DNA of 33,149 nt from Candidatus Nanopelagicales bacterium. Lineage in GTDB: Bacteria > Actinomycetota > Actinomycetes > S36-B12. The notes under the pieces are model-generated. The model saw only the letters and a list, made by a program, of their open reading frames with translations. It was not told the DNA's origin and did no database searches. Position 1 is the first letter of the stretch. Every line of letters starts with the position of its first letter. The translations under genes were made by a program, and so were the position numbers. Of this stretch, positions 23,414 to 32,200 are shown piece after piece. The stretch spans positions 1 through 33,149 of the forward strand of contig JANRCR010000025.1 in the NCBI GenBank assembly GCA_030726915.1, in the 5' to 3' direction.

Positions 23414-24247
23414 TCACAGTCCCTGGTCGAAGAGCACCTGCGCGACAGCCAGCGGTGCACCGTGCACGAGGTCGTGGGACTCGAGCATCCACAACTCCGC
23501 GATCACGCAGCCCACGAGCCCCCAGGCGCGCAGGCGATCCACGTCGTAGTCCGTCACCTCGGCATAGATCTCGGCCCGGCGGCCGGATCGCTCCGCGAGC
23601 CGTCGGCCGTCCATGCCACGCGCATCACCACCCTCGACAAGTCCGCGCGGATTGGCGAGCAGGGCCGCAGCCTCGAAGGCCGGGTCGCCGACCCAGCCGT
23701 GCGGATCAATGGCGCGCCACCCCTCCCCCGTGTTGAGCACATTGAGGTGCTGGAGATCGCCGTGCAGCACGACCCGCGGCGTGCGCTCGGCCATGAGATC
23801 GTTGAAGACCCGGCGCGCACTGTCGACCAGGTGCCTCGGCAGTCGATCATCATGCGGCGCGTCGAAGGCCGCACCGATGTCCCGAAGCGGCGGCAGCCCT
23901 GACCCGGTTCCCTGCTCTCGATGCAGGTCCACGGCCAGGAGGGCGATCTCCCGCGTGGCCGCGTCATCGTCCTGCCGGGCCAGGGGGCGGATGTCATCGC
24001 CGGGCAGGACGCGTCGGGTCACGAGGAGTCCGAGATCCCGATCGTGCTCGATGACATCTGTCGCTCCGACTCCGAAGGCACGCAGGGCGAGCGCCTCGCG
24101 ATGGCGCTCGCCCTGATCGCCGGCCTTGACGACGACGTGCGTATCGTCGCGCATCGCCCACCAGGCGAAGGGATGGTCATCCACCTGCGCGAGAGCCACC
24201 ACACCCCAGGCCTCCAGCCGCGCGAGCTGATCCGATGTCAGGGTCAT
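23414..24247 (-). CDS. APH(6)/hydroxyurea-kinase-family phosphotransferase
   Basis: A 277-residue kinase of the aminoglycoside/hydroxyurea antibiotic-resistance family. Lys41 (HVVVKAG) is the likely ATP-binding lysine. The catalytic loop is HGDLQHLN (162-169, Asp164) and the metal-binding motif is DPHG (181-184), followed by GDPAFEAAALLANP, a stretch typical of streptomycin 6-phosphotransferases and their relatives. Known members phosphorylate streptomycin or hydroxyurea; many chromosomal copies have no proven substrate. The ATG at 24247 overlaps the stop of the MFS gene; a longer in-frame reading lies inside that gene and is rejected. As the last gene of a lyase-transporter-kinase unit it may modify a compound made or exported by the others. 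Confidence 0.87.
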   Translation of the reverse strand: MTLTSDQLARLEAWGVVALAQVDDHPFAWWAMRDDTHVVVKAGDQGERHREALALRAFGVGATDVIEHDRDLGLLVTRRVLPGDDIRPLARQDDDAATREIALLAVDLHREQGTGSGLPPLRDIGAAFDAPHDDRLPRHLVDSARRVFNDLMAERTPRVVLHGDLQHLNVLNTGEGWRAIDPHGWVGDPAFEAAALLANPRGLVEGGDARGMDGRRLAERSGRRAEIYAEVTDYDVDRLRAWGLVGCVIAELWMLESHDLVHGAPLAVAQVLFDQGL

Positions 24248-25431
24248 TCGACGCGCTCGCGCAGCGCAGCACCGGCGAGGGGGATGATCATCAGTGCCGC
24301 GACCACGACGACTCCCATGCCCCAAGCGATGCCCGCACCCTGGGCGATGAGGCCCACCGCGAGCGGGGAGATGACGAAGCCGATACGCGAAAACCATGTC
24401 ACGAGCGCCACGCCCGTCGCGGGTGTCACTCCCGGCAGGTGCGATGCGGCGCGCATGGCCGCAGGGAAGAGCGTGGCGACACCGAAGCCCGACACGGCAC
24501 TCGCGATGACAAAGGCAAGGGGGGTGCCGACGACGAGGGCCACGCCGATGGCGACCGCGACAGCCGCCATGGACCAGCGAATCCAGCGGACCTCCCCAAA
24601 GCGCTCCGCGAGTCCGTCGCCGGTGAACCTGCCGAGGGTCATGGCACTCGTGAGCGCGACATACGTGACTGCGATCCACGTCACAGGATCAGCCAGGCGA
24701 TCGGTGAGGTAAACCGAACCCCAGCGTGCAGGGACGTCCTCGACGAGGACCGCCCCCATGATGAAGGCGGCAAGCAGCGCACCTCCGGACGCGAGCATGA
24801 CCGTCAGGGCACGCCGTCGACTGAGGTGATGGGTGCCACCAGAGCCGTGATCATTGCGCCGCTGCACCGCTTCCGGGACAGCTCCCGTGCCACCGATCCA
24901 CACGAGGATCAATGCGGCGGCCGACAGGAGGGCCAGCACCGACAGGAAGGGTCCGAGCGGGATGCCCACGATGGCCGATAGCGCACCCAGGCCGCTGCCG
25001 ATAATCGTTCCCAGCGACCACCAGGCATGGAATCCGTTGATGATGGAGCGGCCATAGGTGGCCTCCACTTCGAGCGCGCGCGTGTTCATCGCCGAGTCCA
25101 TGACCGCGTCCGCGGCCCAGAAGAAGAAGAAGGCGATGGCAAACACCGCGGGGATACTCGCCCATCCCATGACGACAAGGGGAGGCAGGGACAGCAGGCC
25201 TACCGCCGACGCGACCGGCACGGCACCCCAGCGATGGATAAGCGGCGCCGCCAGAGGCCCCACCACAAGTCCGCCCGTTGTGCCCACGGCGAGGACCACT
25301 CCCAGGCCCGCGGCATCGAGGCCGAGGTCGGCCTGGATTTCGGCGAGCCGCGGCACGAAGGAAAAGCCGAGGATCCCGTTGATGGCGAAGAACGCGGTAG
25401 CCCCGACCCGGGACCCCTGCAATGGGGTCAC
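24244..25431 (-). CDS. MFS transporter
   Basis: A 395-residue major-facilitator protein with about 12 hydrophobic helices. It belongs to the group typified by the E. coli membrane protein YbjJ and sugar permeases such as FucP: FFAINGILGFSFVPRLAEIQADLGL (split between helix 1 and the first loop) and the helix-4/5 region AADAVMDSAMNTRALEVEATYGRSIINGFHAWWSLG, whose HAWWSLG motif is typical. Direction and substrate are unknown. Start is GTG 25431, overlapping the stop of the lyase gene (GTGA), and its own stop overlaps the kinase start (ATGA), so all three proteins should be made together. Confidence 0.9.
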   Translation of the reverse strand: MTPLQGSRVGATAFFAINGILGFSFVPRLAEIQADLGLDAAGLGVVLAVGTTGGLVVGPLAAPLIHRWGAVPVASAVGLLSLPPLVVMGWASIPAVFAIAFFFFWAADAVMDSAMNTRALEVEATYGRSIINGFHAWWSLGTIIGSGLGALSAIVGIPLGPFLSVLALLSAAALILVWIGGTGAVPEAVQRRNDHGSGGTHHLSRRRALTVMLASGGALLAAFIMGAVLVEDVPARWGSVYLTDRLADPVTWIAVTYVALTSAMTLGRFTGDGLAERFGEVRWIRWSMAAVAVAIGVALVVGTPLAFVIASAVSGFGVATLFPAAMRAASHLPGVTPATGVALVTWFSRIGFVISPLAVGLIAQGAGIAWGMGVVVVAALMIIPLAGAALRERVE

Positions 25432-26549
25432 GGTGCGGCCGCGAGCGTCATCCGACTCACGGCCTCGGCGAGAATCTCGGGCGTCGTGGCAAGATTGAGC
25501 CGGGCGAAGCCTGCGCCCTGAGCACCGAAGTCGGGGCCGGGACTTAGCGCCAGGCGGCCCTGCTCGAGAAAGACGGCCGCAGGATCATCGCCCAGCCCCA
25601 ATCCGCGACAGTCGAGCCACGCCAGGTAGGTCGACGGCCCGGGGGTGTACTCGATCGCCGGCAGGTGGTCGGCGAGGAGACGTCCAAGGAGATCGGCGTT
25701 GTCCGCGATGCTCTCTCGAGTGGCATCGAGCCACGCATCGCCCTCACGGTAGGCAGCGATCGACGCGATGACACCCAGGTGGCCTGCCGAATAGGTGACC
25801 TCGATGGGGATGCGCTCGGTGAGCAGCCGCATCGTCTCGTCGGAGCCCGCGATGACCTGCGCGGACTTGAGGCCAGCCAGGTTGAAGGCCTTGGATGCCG
25901 CAACGAGGGCGATATCCGGACCGGTGAGGTCCTCTCCCAGGCTGAGGTACGGCGTCATCGTGCGGCCCGGGAGGGTGAGCGGAGCCCAGATCTCGTCGGA
26001 GATGACGATGACGCCATGGCGCCGGGCGAGAGTGGCGACCTCGACGAGCTGCTCGCGCGTCCAGATGTCACCCGTCGGATTATGCGGATTGCAGAGCAGG
26101 AAGGACGTGACCTCGGGGCGTGCGAATGCATGGGCGAGTCCCTCCAGGTCCAGGCCGACCCCGGGCACCAGGGGCACCTCGACGAGCTCGCGCCCAACGA
26201 TCGTCGTCGCGACATGAAAGAACGGCGGATAGACCGGCGGAGTGATGACCAGGGCGCCACTGGACATCCGACGCACCGTCTCGGACATGCCCACGAGTGC
26301 GTCGCCGAGCAGCATCACGCGACCGGGATCGGGCGCCCATCCGAGGCGCCGAGCGCTGAACTCCGCGAGCGCAGTCGCCAGCTCCCCCGCCCAGCGATAA
26401 CCGACATCGGATCGGTCGATGGCCTCATGCAGAGCGGCAGCGATGGGATCGGCAAGCGGATAGTCCATCTCGGCCACCCACAGCGGCAGGACATCCTCAG
26501 GGAAGGCCTTCCACTTCGCACTCGTGCGCGGAGGTCGCTGAACGGTCAC
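25428..26549 (-). CDS. MalY/PatB-type PLP-dependent C-S lyase (aminotransferase class I/II fold)
   Basis: A 373-residue PLP enzyme of the cystathionine beta-lyase branch. N-terminal VLPLWVAEMDYPLADPI (residues 20-36) is the MalY/PatB signature. CNPHNPTG (153-160), the PLP-nitrogen aspartate Asp185 (ISDEIW) and the Schiff-base lysine Lys220 (ASKAFNLAGLKSA) are all present, with FARLNLATT supplying the carboxylate-binding arginine. It should cleave a carbon-sulfur bond of cystathionine, cystine or a cysteine conjugate, giving a thiol, pyruvate and ammonia. The GTG at 26549 has TAGCAT 6 bases upstream, so a leaderless message is likely. It heads a three-gene unit with an exporter and an APH(6)-type kinase and lies beside a persulfide dioxygenase, so sulfur handling is a common theme. 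Confidence 0.9.
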   Translation of the reverse strand: MTVQRPPRTSAKWKAFPEDVLPLWVAEMDYPLADPIAAALHEAIDRSDVGYRWAGELATALAEFSARRLGWAPDPGRVMLLGDALVGMSETVRRMSSGALVITPPVYPPFFHVATTIVGRELVEVPLVPGVGLDLEGLAHAFARPEVTSFLLCNPHNPTGDIWTREQLVEVATLARRHGVIVISDEIWAPLTLPGRTMTPYLSLGEDLTGPDIALVAASKAFNLAGLKSAQVIAGSDETMRLLTERIPIEVTYSAGHLGVIASIAAYREGDAWLDATRESIADNADLLGRLLADHLPAIEYTPGPSTYLAWLDCRGLGLGDDPAAVFLEQGRLALSPGPDFGAQGAGFARLNLATTPEILAEAVSRMTLAAAP

Positions 26550-26555
26550 GCCACG

Positions 26556-26561
26556 ATGCTA
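26556..26561 (-). promoter_or_regulatory. -10 element (TAGCAT) of the patB-like gene
   Basis: On the minus strand TAGCAT ends 6 bases before the GTG at 26549. Its first three bases are the TAG stop codon of the upstream persulfide-dioxygenase gene. No ribosome-binding site is present. This gives the lyase-transporter-kinase unit its own leaderless promoter. Confidence 0.55.
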
Positions 26562-28031
26562 GGCGCGAGCGTCAGCCCCGGAGCGCGGGGCGTAGGTCCG
26601 GGCAACACCTCGGGATGCGATCCAGGTCCAGCCAGGCTCGCGGCCGGGGGTCTGCTCGGTCACGATCGAGAGGCCCGCCGTGGCAGCATTGCCAAAATCG
26701 TCATCCACCAAAACGGCGTTGTGGATGCCCTCCTGCTGGAGCAGCGACACCACGGCGGCGGCACGGTAGCCAGAGCCGCAGTAGACATAGACGGGGCGGT
26801 CCCGTGGGATCTCCGCAAGACGATCGGCGATCTCATAGAAGGGAATGAAGTGCGCTCCCTCGACATGGCCGGACTCCCACTCCAGGATCTGGCGCGTGTC
26901 GATGATGTACGCTGCAGTCTCGGTGGCGATCTCGCTTGCGAGATCCTGGAACGACAGGCGACGTAGCGTTGCTGCCTGTGCAGGATCCGCAAGCCAGAAG
27001 TCAGGTCCGCCGACGGCGGCACCGGAGAGTTGATCAATTCCTACGCGGACAAGTTCGCGCTGGGCCTGAGCCACCTGCTCGGGGGTTGCACCGAGCAGCG
27101 TCACGGGCGTGCCCCACGGCATCATCCACGCGAGGTAGTTGATGAACGACCCGTCCAGATCGAAGTTGACGGACCCCGGCACGTGCCCTGCGGCGAAGAC
27201 CTCACGTGAGCGCAGATCGACGATCCACTCACCCCGAGCGATGCGGTCTCGCACCTCATCAGGATCCACTCGCACCGGCTGGCTGAGGTCCACGTTGGCC
27301 GCACCGGCGACATTGGCCGGGCCCATGTGCGCGTAGTAGGCCGGGAAGACGTCGAGCCCCGCGAGGGTCATCTCGACAAACGACTGCTCCGATTCCTTCA
27401 GGGCAGGATTGATGGTCTTTTCGTGGCCGATCGTCGAGGACACCCCCTGGGTCTGGGTGGCTGAGCAAAAGGATCCAAACCCATGGGTGGGGAAGACGGC
27501 CGTCTCGTCACCGAGTTTGCCCGCAAGCCTGTGTGCCGAATGCCATTGGTCATGTGTCTGCTTGACGGTCAGATCTGGGGCGACAAGATCGGGACGACCA
27601 ACGCTGCCATACAGCAGGCCACCACCGGTGAAGACGACGGTGTTATCCCCGATGCTCGCGGCGTAGGACATGGAATTGGGCGTGTGGCCCGGCGTATGAA
27701 TGACCTCGACAGCAACATCCCCGACCATGAAGTTATCTCCGTCGTCGACCTGGGTCGCCGCGAATGCGATATCGAATCCGGAGGGCACGACGTACTCCGC
27801 GCCATGCTTGCGAGCAAGTTCGAGACCACCCGAGACGTAGTCGTTGTGGAAGTGCGTCTCCACCACATGCGTGATGCGCAGCCCGTGCTCGGCAATGAGG
27901 TGTTCGACTCGGTCGATGTCGCGCTGTGGGTCCACGACGAGGGCTGTGCGCCCATCATGGACGACGTAACTGCGGTCACCGAGTCCGGTGGAGTCGAGCG
28001 TGATGACATGGGGTACGCCGGGTGACGTCAT
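26559..28031 (-). CDS. Persulfide dioxygenase-rhodanese fusion (MBL fold plus two rhodanese domains)
   Basis: A 490-residue sulfur-detoxification protein. Residues 1-240 are an ETHE1-like metallo-beta-lactamase domain: THFHNDYVSG (59-68), HTPGHTP (112-118) and GRPDLV (145-150), placing the iron ligands at His60, His116 and Asp148. Residues about 255-345 form a rhodanese domain with no active cysteine. Residues about 360-460 form a second rhodanese domain with the active loop YCGSGYRA (Cys418). The expected chemistry is oxidation of glutathione-, mycothiol- or coenzyme A-type persulfide to sulfite plus sulfur transfer, as in CstB. A strong GAGGAGG ribosome-binding site lies 8 bases before the ATG at 28031, and a CsoR/CstR-like operator lies on the promoter. 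It is cytoplasmic. Confidence 0.92.
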   Translation of the reverse strand: MTSPGVPHVITLDSTGLGDRSYVVHDGRTALVVDPQRDIDRVEHLIAEHGLRITHVVETHFHNDYVSGGLELARKHGAEYVVPSGFDIAFAATQVDDGDNFMVGDVAVEVIHTPGHTPNSMSYAASIGDNTVVFTGGGLLYGSVGRPDLVAPDLTVKQTHDQWHSAHRLAGKLGDETAVFPTHGFGSFCSATQTQGVSSTIGHEKTINPALKESEQSFVEMTLAGLDVFPAYYAHMGPANVAGAANVDLSQPVRVDPDEVRDRIARGEWIVDLRSREVFAAGHVPGSVNFDLDGSFINYLAWMMPWGTPVTLLGATPEQVAQAQRELVRVGIDQLSGAAVGGPDFWLADPAQAATLRRLSFQDLASEIATETAAYIIDTRQILEWESGHVEGAHFIPFYEIADRLAEIPRDRPVYVYCGSGYRAAAVVSLLQQEGIHNAVLVDDDFGNAATAGLSIVTEQTPGREPGWTWIASRGVARTYAPRSGADARA

Positions 28032-28062
28032 GAGCGGAGCCTCCTCGTTGGTCTCCTACAAG

Positions 28063-28090
28063 ACTATACCCCCCCGGGTATCCCGCGCAA
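28063..28090 (-). promoter_or_regulatory. Promoter of the persulfide-dioxygenase gene
   Basis: On the minus strand TTGCGC (28090 to 28085) and TATAGT (28068 to 28063) are 16 bases apart. The -10 overlaps the TAG stop of the SGNH hydrolase gene, and the spacer and -10 overlap the operator at 28066-28081. A start near 28056 leaves a leader of about 25 bases containing the GAGGAGG ribosome-binding site. Confidence 0.6.
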
Positions 28091-28876
28091 GCCCTCTGCG
28101 GCCGCTCGAGCCATGAGGACCGCGGCCGCCGGCGTGGGATGGAGACCATCAGCGGAGTACCCCGACAACCAGCCGCCCGCGGGGTCACGCAAGGGAGCGG
28201 CCGTATCCAGGAGCAGGACATCCTCCTCCTCGGCCCACACCCGCAGGGCAGCGTTCAGCGCGACCGCACGTGCGTCCGCGGCAGGATCCCACCGCGGCGG
28301 GACAGTGCAGACCGCCATCGGGATGCCATAGCTATCCGCCGCGTCCTTGACGCGCTGAAGGTTGCCGATGACGTCCTGGGGGTCGACCTCCCCGGAGATG
28401 TCGTTTGTGCCTCCGTGGACGACCAGCACGTCAGGGCCTAAGGCCAAGGCCTGATACACCTGGCCGGCCATCCACCCCGTGCTCACGCCGTTCTCCGCGA
28501 CCATGCCGCCGTAGCGGACGACACCTTCACTGTCATCAATCAGGCGGTAGAACCAGGACCACTCCGTGACATCACCCCACGTTGAATCGATAGTGGCGCC
28601 ACGGGTGATGGAGTCGCCGAGGAAGACAGCAACGGGCCGTTGCTCCGGGGGAAGGTACATCGGTGAATCATCCGAGGACGTCGTCGACTCCGTTTCGGAC
28701 GTGGGCAATGGTTGGGCCTGCGGGGCGAGATCCTCAAGGCCATCGGGCTCCACGGAGGGCTCCATGGCCACGGAGAGCCGAGGGGCACTCGTCGTCGGGC
28801 CCGTGGCCACAGCCACCCCCACCCCGAAGACAACAAGCACAGCGGCCAGCCCCGCCAATCCCCGCCATACCCACAT
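28064..28876 (-). CDS. Membrane-anchored SGNH/GDSL-family hydrolase
   Basis: A 270-residue esterase or acylhydrolase. Residues about 5-27 are one hydrophobic helix (signal anchor), 28-80 a low-complexity linker rich in S, T, E and P, and 82-265 the SGNH domain: block I FLGDSITRG (Ser89), block III GGTND (155-159, Asn158) and block V DGLHPT (Asp243, His246). It should act outside the membrane on an ester or acetyl group of a lipid or wall sugar; the substrate is unknown. Start is ATG 28876 after a GGGGGAG purine run; an upstream in-frame start would add 48 residues before the anchor. Its last codons and stop overlap the CsoR/CstR-like operator and the -10 of the next gene. Confidence 0.87.
   Translation of the reverse strand: MWVWRGLAGLAAVLVVFGVGVAVATGPTTSAPRLSVAMEPSVEPDGLEDLAPQAQPLPTSETESTTSSDDSPMYLPPEQRPVAVFLGDSITRGATIDSTWGDVTEWSWFYRLIDDSEGVVRYGGMVAENGVSTGWMAGQVYQALALGPDVLVVHGGTNDISGEVDPQDVIGNLQRVKDAADSYGIPMAVCTVPPRWDPAADARAVALNAALRVWAEEEDVLLLDTAAPLRDPAGGWLSGYSADGLHPTPAAAVLMARAAAEGLRGIPGGV
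28066..28081. promoter_or_regulatory. CsoR/CstR-family operator
   Basis: ATACCC at 28066-28071, CCCC spacer, GGGTAT at 28076-28081: a perfect 6-base inverted repeat around a C-run. CsoR-family repressors, including the persulfide sensor CstR, bind G/C-tract operators flanked by ATA/TAT of this form. It sits on the promoter of a persulfide dioxygenase-rhodanese gene, the same class of gene CstR controls in Staphylococcus. The regulator is not in the window. Confidence 0.72.
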
Positions 28877-29062
28877 CACTCCCCCATTGAAGCCCGGACA
28901 GCTCGTGGACGCGCGGTGGGGGGCGGGTGACGCGCGCCACGTCCGCGCGCCCCCGGCACCGAGCACCCCGGGCGCTGGGGTGACAGTGGAGGTGTGCCGG
29001 GGAGATCCTCCGACGCACAAGGGACCAGGCCACAGCCGCGGTCCCGCAAGGGAGTGGTTTGT

Positions 29063-29182
29063 ATGTCTCCGTTTGGCTCAGTCTTCGCTTCGCTCCTCAC
29101 CAGGGCGACCCCGGATGAGCGGTTTGAGGGTGATCGGATGCACGATGACATGCAGCCCCTCGCCCGCCGCCAGCGCGGGTAG
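29063..29182 (+). CDS. Possible 39-residue small protein
   Basis: ATG at 29063 follows a GGGAG ribosome-binding site at 8 bases; the frame ends with TAG at 29180-29182, 27 bases before the hrpA GTG. The peptide begins MSPFGSVFASLLTRATP and ends DDMQPLARRQRG: a short amphipathic or hydrophobic start and a charged tail. I recognise no family, and there is no clear promoter hexamer. It could be a chance frame; the ribosome-binding site and the tidy position in an otherwise empty gap are the only support. Confidence 0.3.
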   Translation: MSPFGSVFASLLTRATPDERFEGDRMHDDMQPLARRQRG

Positions 29183-29197
29183 TCAGCGGGACCCGCT

Positions 29198-29203
29198 TAG
29201 GGT
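29198..29203 (+). promoter_or_regulatory. -10 element (TAGGGT) of hrpA
   Basis: TAGGGT ends 6 bases before the GTG at 29210. The intervening TCCCCC is pyrimidine-only, so there is no ribosome-binding site and a leaderless message is expected. Confidence 0.55.
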
Positions 29204-29209
29204 TCCCCC

Positions 29210-32200
29210 GTGACCTTGGCTGCTGGGCAACCCCGCCTGCGCATTCACTACCCCGCAGACCTGCCGGTCTCGGATCGTCGGGATGACATCATCGCCGCGC
29301 TCCGAGACCACCAGGTTGTCGTGGTCGCCGGCGAGACAGGATCGGGCAAAACCACGCAGTTGCCCAAGATGCTCCTTGAGTCCCTCCGCGGTGAGCGCAC
29401 CCCGCGCATCGCCCATACCCAACCGCGTCGCATTGCCGCCAGGGCCGTGGCGGAGAGACTCGCGGACGAACTCGGCACCCCACTCGGGACCGATGTCGGC
29501 TATCGCGTGCGCTTTACCGACCGGACCAGTGATGCGACAGCCATCACGGTGATGACCGATGGCGTTCTTCTCGCGTCCATTCGCCGCGACCGACTCCTTA
29601 AGCGCTACGACGCCATCATCATCGATGAGGCGCACGAACGTTCACTCAATATCGACTTCCTTCTCGGATATCTGGCGTGGCTGCTCCCCCAGCGCCCGGA
29701 GCTTCGCGTCATCATCACGTCGGCGACTCTCGACACCCAACGCTTCGCTGATCACTTTGGAGCAGCCCCCGTCATCACCGTGGAGGGCCGGACACATCCG
29801 GTTGAGGTGCGCTACCGGCCCGCCGAGGACACCGACGACATTGAGGCCATCTGCGCGGCGGTGGACGAGCTCCTCCGGGACACCAGCGGCGACATTCTGG
29901 TCTTCCTGACGGGTGAGCGGGAGATCCGAGACGCGGCAGAGGCGCTCGCCGGCCGACACGGACTCGACGTCCTTCCGCTCTATGGGCGACTGTCCTCGAC
30001 CGAACAGCATCGTGTCTTCGCCCCGCACGACGATCGGCGCGTGGTCCTGGCAACGAACGTCGCTGAAACATCCCTCACCGTGCCGGGCATTCGTAGCGTC
30101 ATCGATACGGGGCGTGTCCGGCTCTCGCGCTTCAGCAGTCGACTGCGCGTCCAGCGGTTGCCCATCGAGCCCATCTCCCAGGCCAGCGCCGCCCAGCGCG
30201 CAGGTCGATGTGGGCGGTTGGGGCCCGGTGTGTGCATCCGGCTGTATTCCGAGTCAGACCTTCAGTCGCGTCCGGCATTCACCGATCCCGAGATTCTGCG
30301 TACCAATCTCGCCAGCGTCCTGCTGTCCATGGCCACCCTCGATCTCGGCGACGTCGCTGACTTCCCCTTCATCGACCCGCCGGATAGACGTGCCATCTCG
30401 GCGGGCATCGCCATTTTGGAGGAGGTGGGCGCCCTCCGGGCCCCCCATCGTGCGGGAGAACCATTGCGGTCGCGGGTCACCAGCATCGGCCGGCGTCTCG
30501 TGCGCCTCCCGATCGATCCTCGGCTCGGCCGCATGGTCCTCCAGGCCCAGGATGAGGGGTGCCTCGACGACGTCATCATCATCGCTGCTGCGCTCGCTAT
30601 CCGTGATCCCCGTGAACGACCGGCAGAGCACACGGCAGCAGCAGACGCCGCCCACCGCCGCTTCATCGACCCGACATCGGACCTCCTCACGCTGCTCAAC
30701 CTGTGGGATCACCTAGAACGCTCTCAGGCGCGACTGTCCTCCACTCGCTTCCGCACACAATGCCGGAGCGAATTCATCCATCATCTTCGCGTGCGTGAGT
30801 GGCAGGATCTCGCGGCACAGATTCGCGGGGCCATCGGCAATGGCGCATCCGCCCAAGCGTCCAGCCGACACGGGGATGCGATTCACCGAGCCGTCCTGTC
30901 GGGACTCCTATCCCATATCGGCATGCGCGCTCCGGCTGATGATCACAAGGCTGGCCGCCAAGCCCCCTATCTCGGGACCCGCGGCAGTCGCTTCTCGCTC
31001 TGGCCGGGATCGGCCCTCGTAGGAGCCAAGCCGGACTGGGTGGTCGCGGCCGAGCTTGTCGATACGGGACGACTGTGGGGGCGCATGGCCGCGCGCATTG
31101 ATCCGACGTGGATCGAGCCCCTGGCTGGATCATTGGCCCAGCGCTCGTACTCCGAGCCCATCTGGTCCCCCCGACAGGCGCGTGCTCAATGCGTGGAGCG
31201 CGTGACGGTCCTGGGACTCCCGGTGGTGACCGATCGCCGCATTCCCTTTGATCGCATCGATCCCGAGGAGGCACGTCGCCTCTTCATCCTGCATGCCTTG
31301 GTGCGCAACGAATGGCGGCACAATCACACCGAGCTCATCGACAACGCACACCGCCTGAACGAGGCGCGCGAGCAGACACAACGCGCCCGGATTGCGGTGG
31401 ATGGTGTTGACGAGGATGCCCTGGTCCGCTTCTTTGACAACCGGATTCCCGATGACATCACCTCCGGACGTGCCTTTGATGCGTGGTGGAGGCGCATGCG
31501 CCAGGACGATGCGACTGCGCTCAGCCTTGATCAGGAACTTCTCGATGTCCTCCCGGAGGAGGCTGACTTTCCCGGCGCCTGGCCGTCAGGAGACTGGCCA
31601 CTCAGTTATCGCTTCTCGCCGGGCGATCCGAGGGATGGAGTCACGGTGCATCTGCCGGTTGCCGCCCTGGCATCCCTGCCGGACGACACCTTCATAGCCC
31701 AGGTGCCCGGCTATCGAGAAGACCTCCTGATTGCACTCCTGCGCGCCCTGCCTAAATCGCAACGCAAGGCAATGGGGCCGGCGCCAGAGGCTGCGCGCGC
31801 GCTACTTCACCAGTGGGACCGCTCCCATCCGCGGCCATCACTCAGTGCCGCAGTGAGCCAACGCTTCGCCGTGAACATTTCCCCGGACGACTGGCCCTTC
31901 GACTCCATTCCAGACCATCTGAGACCCACGATCAGCGTCGAGGACGACGCGGGCCAAGAGATCGCCGTCGGCAAGGATCTGGCAGATCTACGCCGCGCCT
32001 GCGCACAGCAGACCCTCACGGCAATCCGTCAGACGCTGCCCCACCTTGAACGCAATGACGTGCGGGAGTGGCTGGAGGTGCCACGGGAGGTCCTGGGTGA
32101 TCACGGTGCCGTGGCCTACCCGGGCCTGGTCGCCACGTCCGACGGCGGTGTCGGAGTGCGGGTCTTCCCCGGTCCCAGTGAGCGCGACGAGCACCACGAG

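Larger units (their letters stand above)
28877..29209. other. Divergent intergenic region before hrpA
   Basis: This 333-base gap separates the SGNH hydrolase and HrpA genes. It holds an imperfectly placed inverted repeat (GGGACC at 29021-29026, GGTCCC at 29040-29045), a possible 39-codon gene at 29063-29182 and the hrpA -10 element. Nothing else was recognised, and there is no tRNA or long repeat. Confidence 0.5.

Noticed and set aside
23414-24679. 421-residue kinase with a 144-residue N-terminal extension
   Set aside because: The extension is an off-frame reading of the MFS gene; the ATG at 24247 overlaps the MFS stop in the standard ATGA way.
25665-26966. 433-codon plus-strand frame opposite the lyase and rhodanese genes
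   Set aside because: It spans two real minus-strand genes and their promoter and has no recognisable domain.
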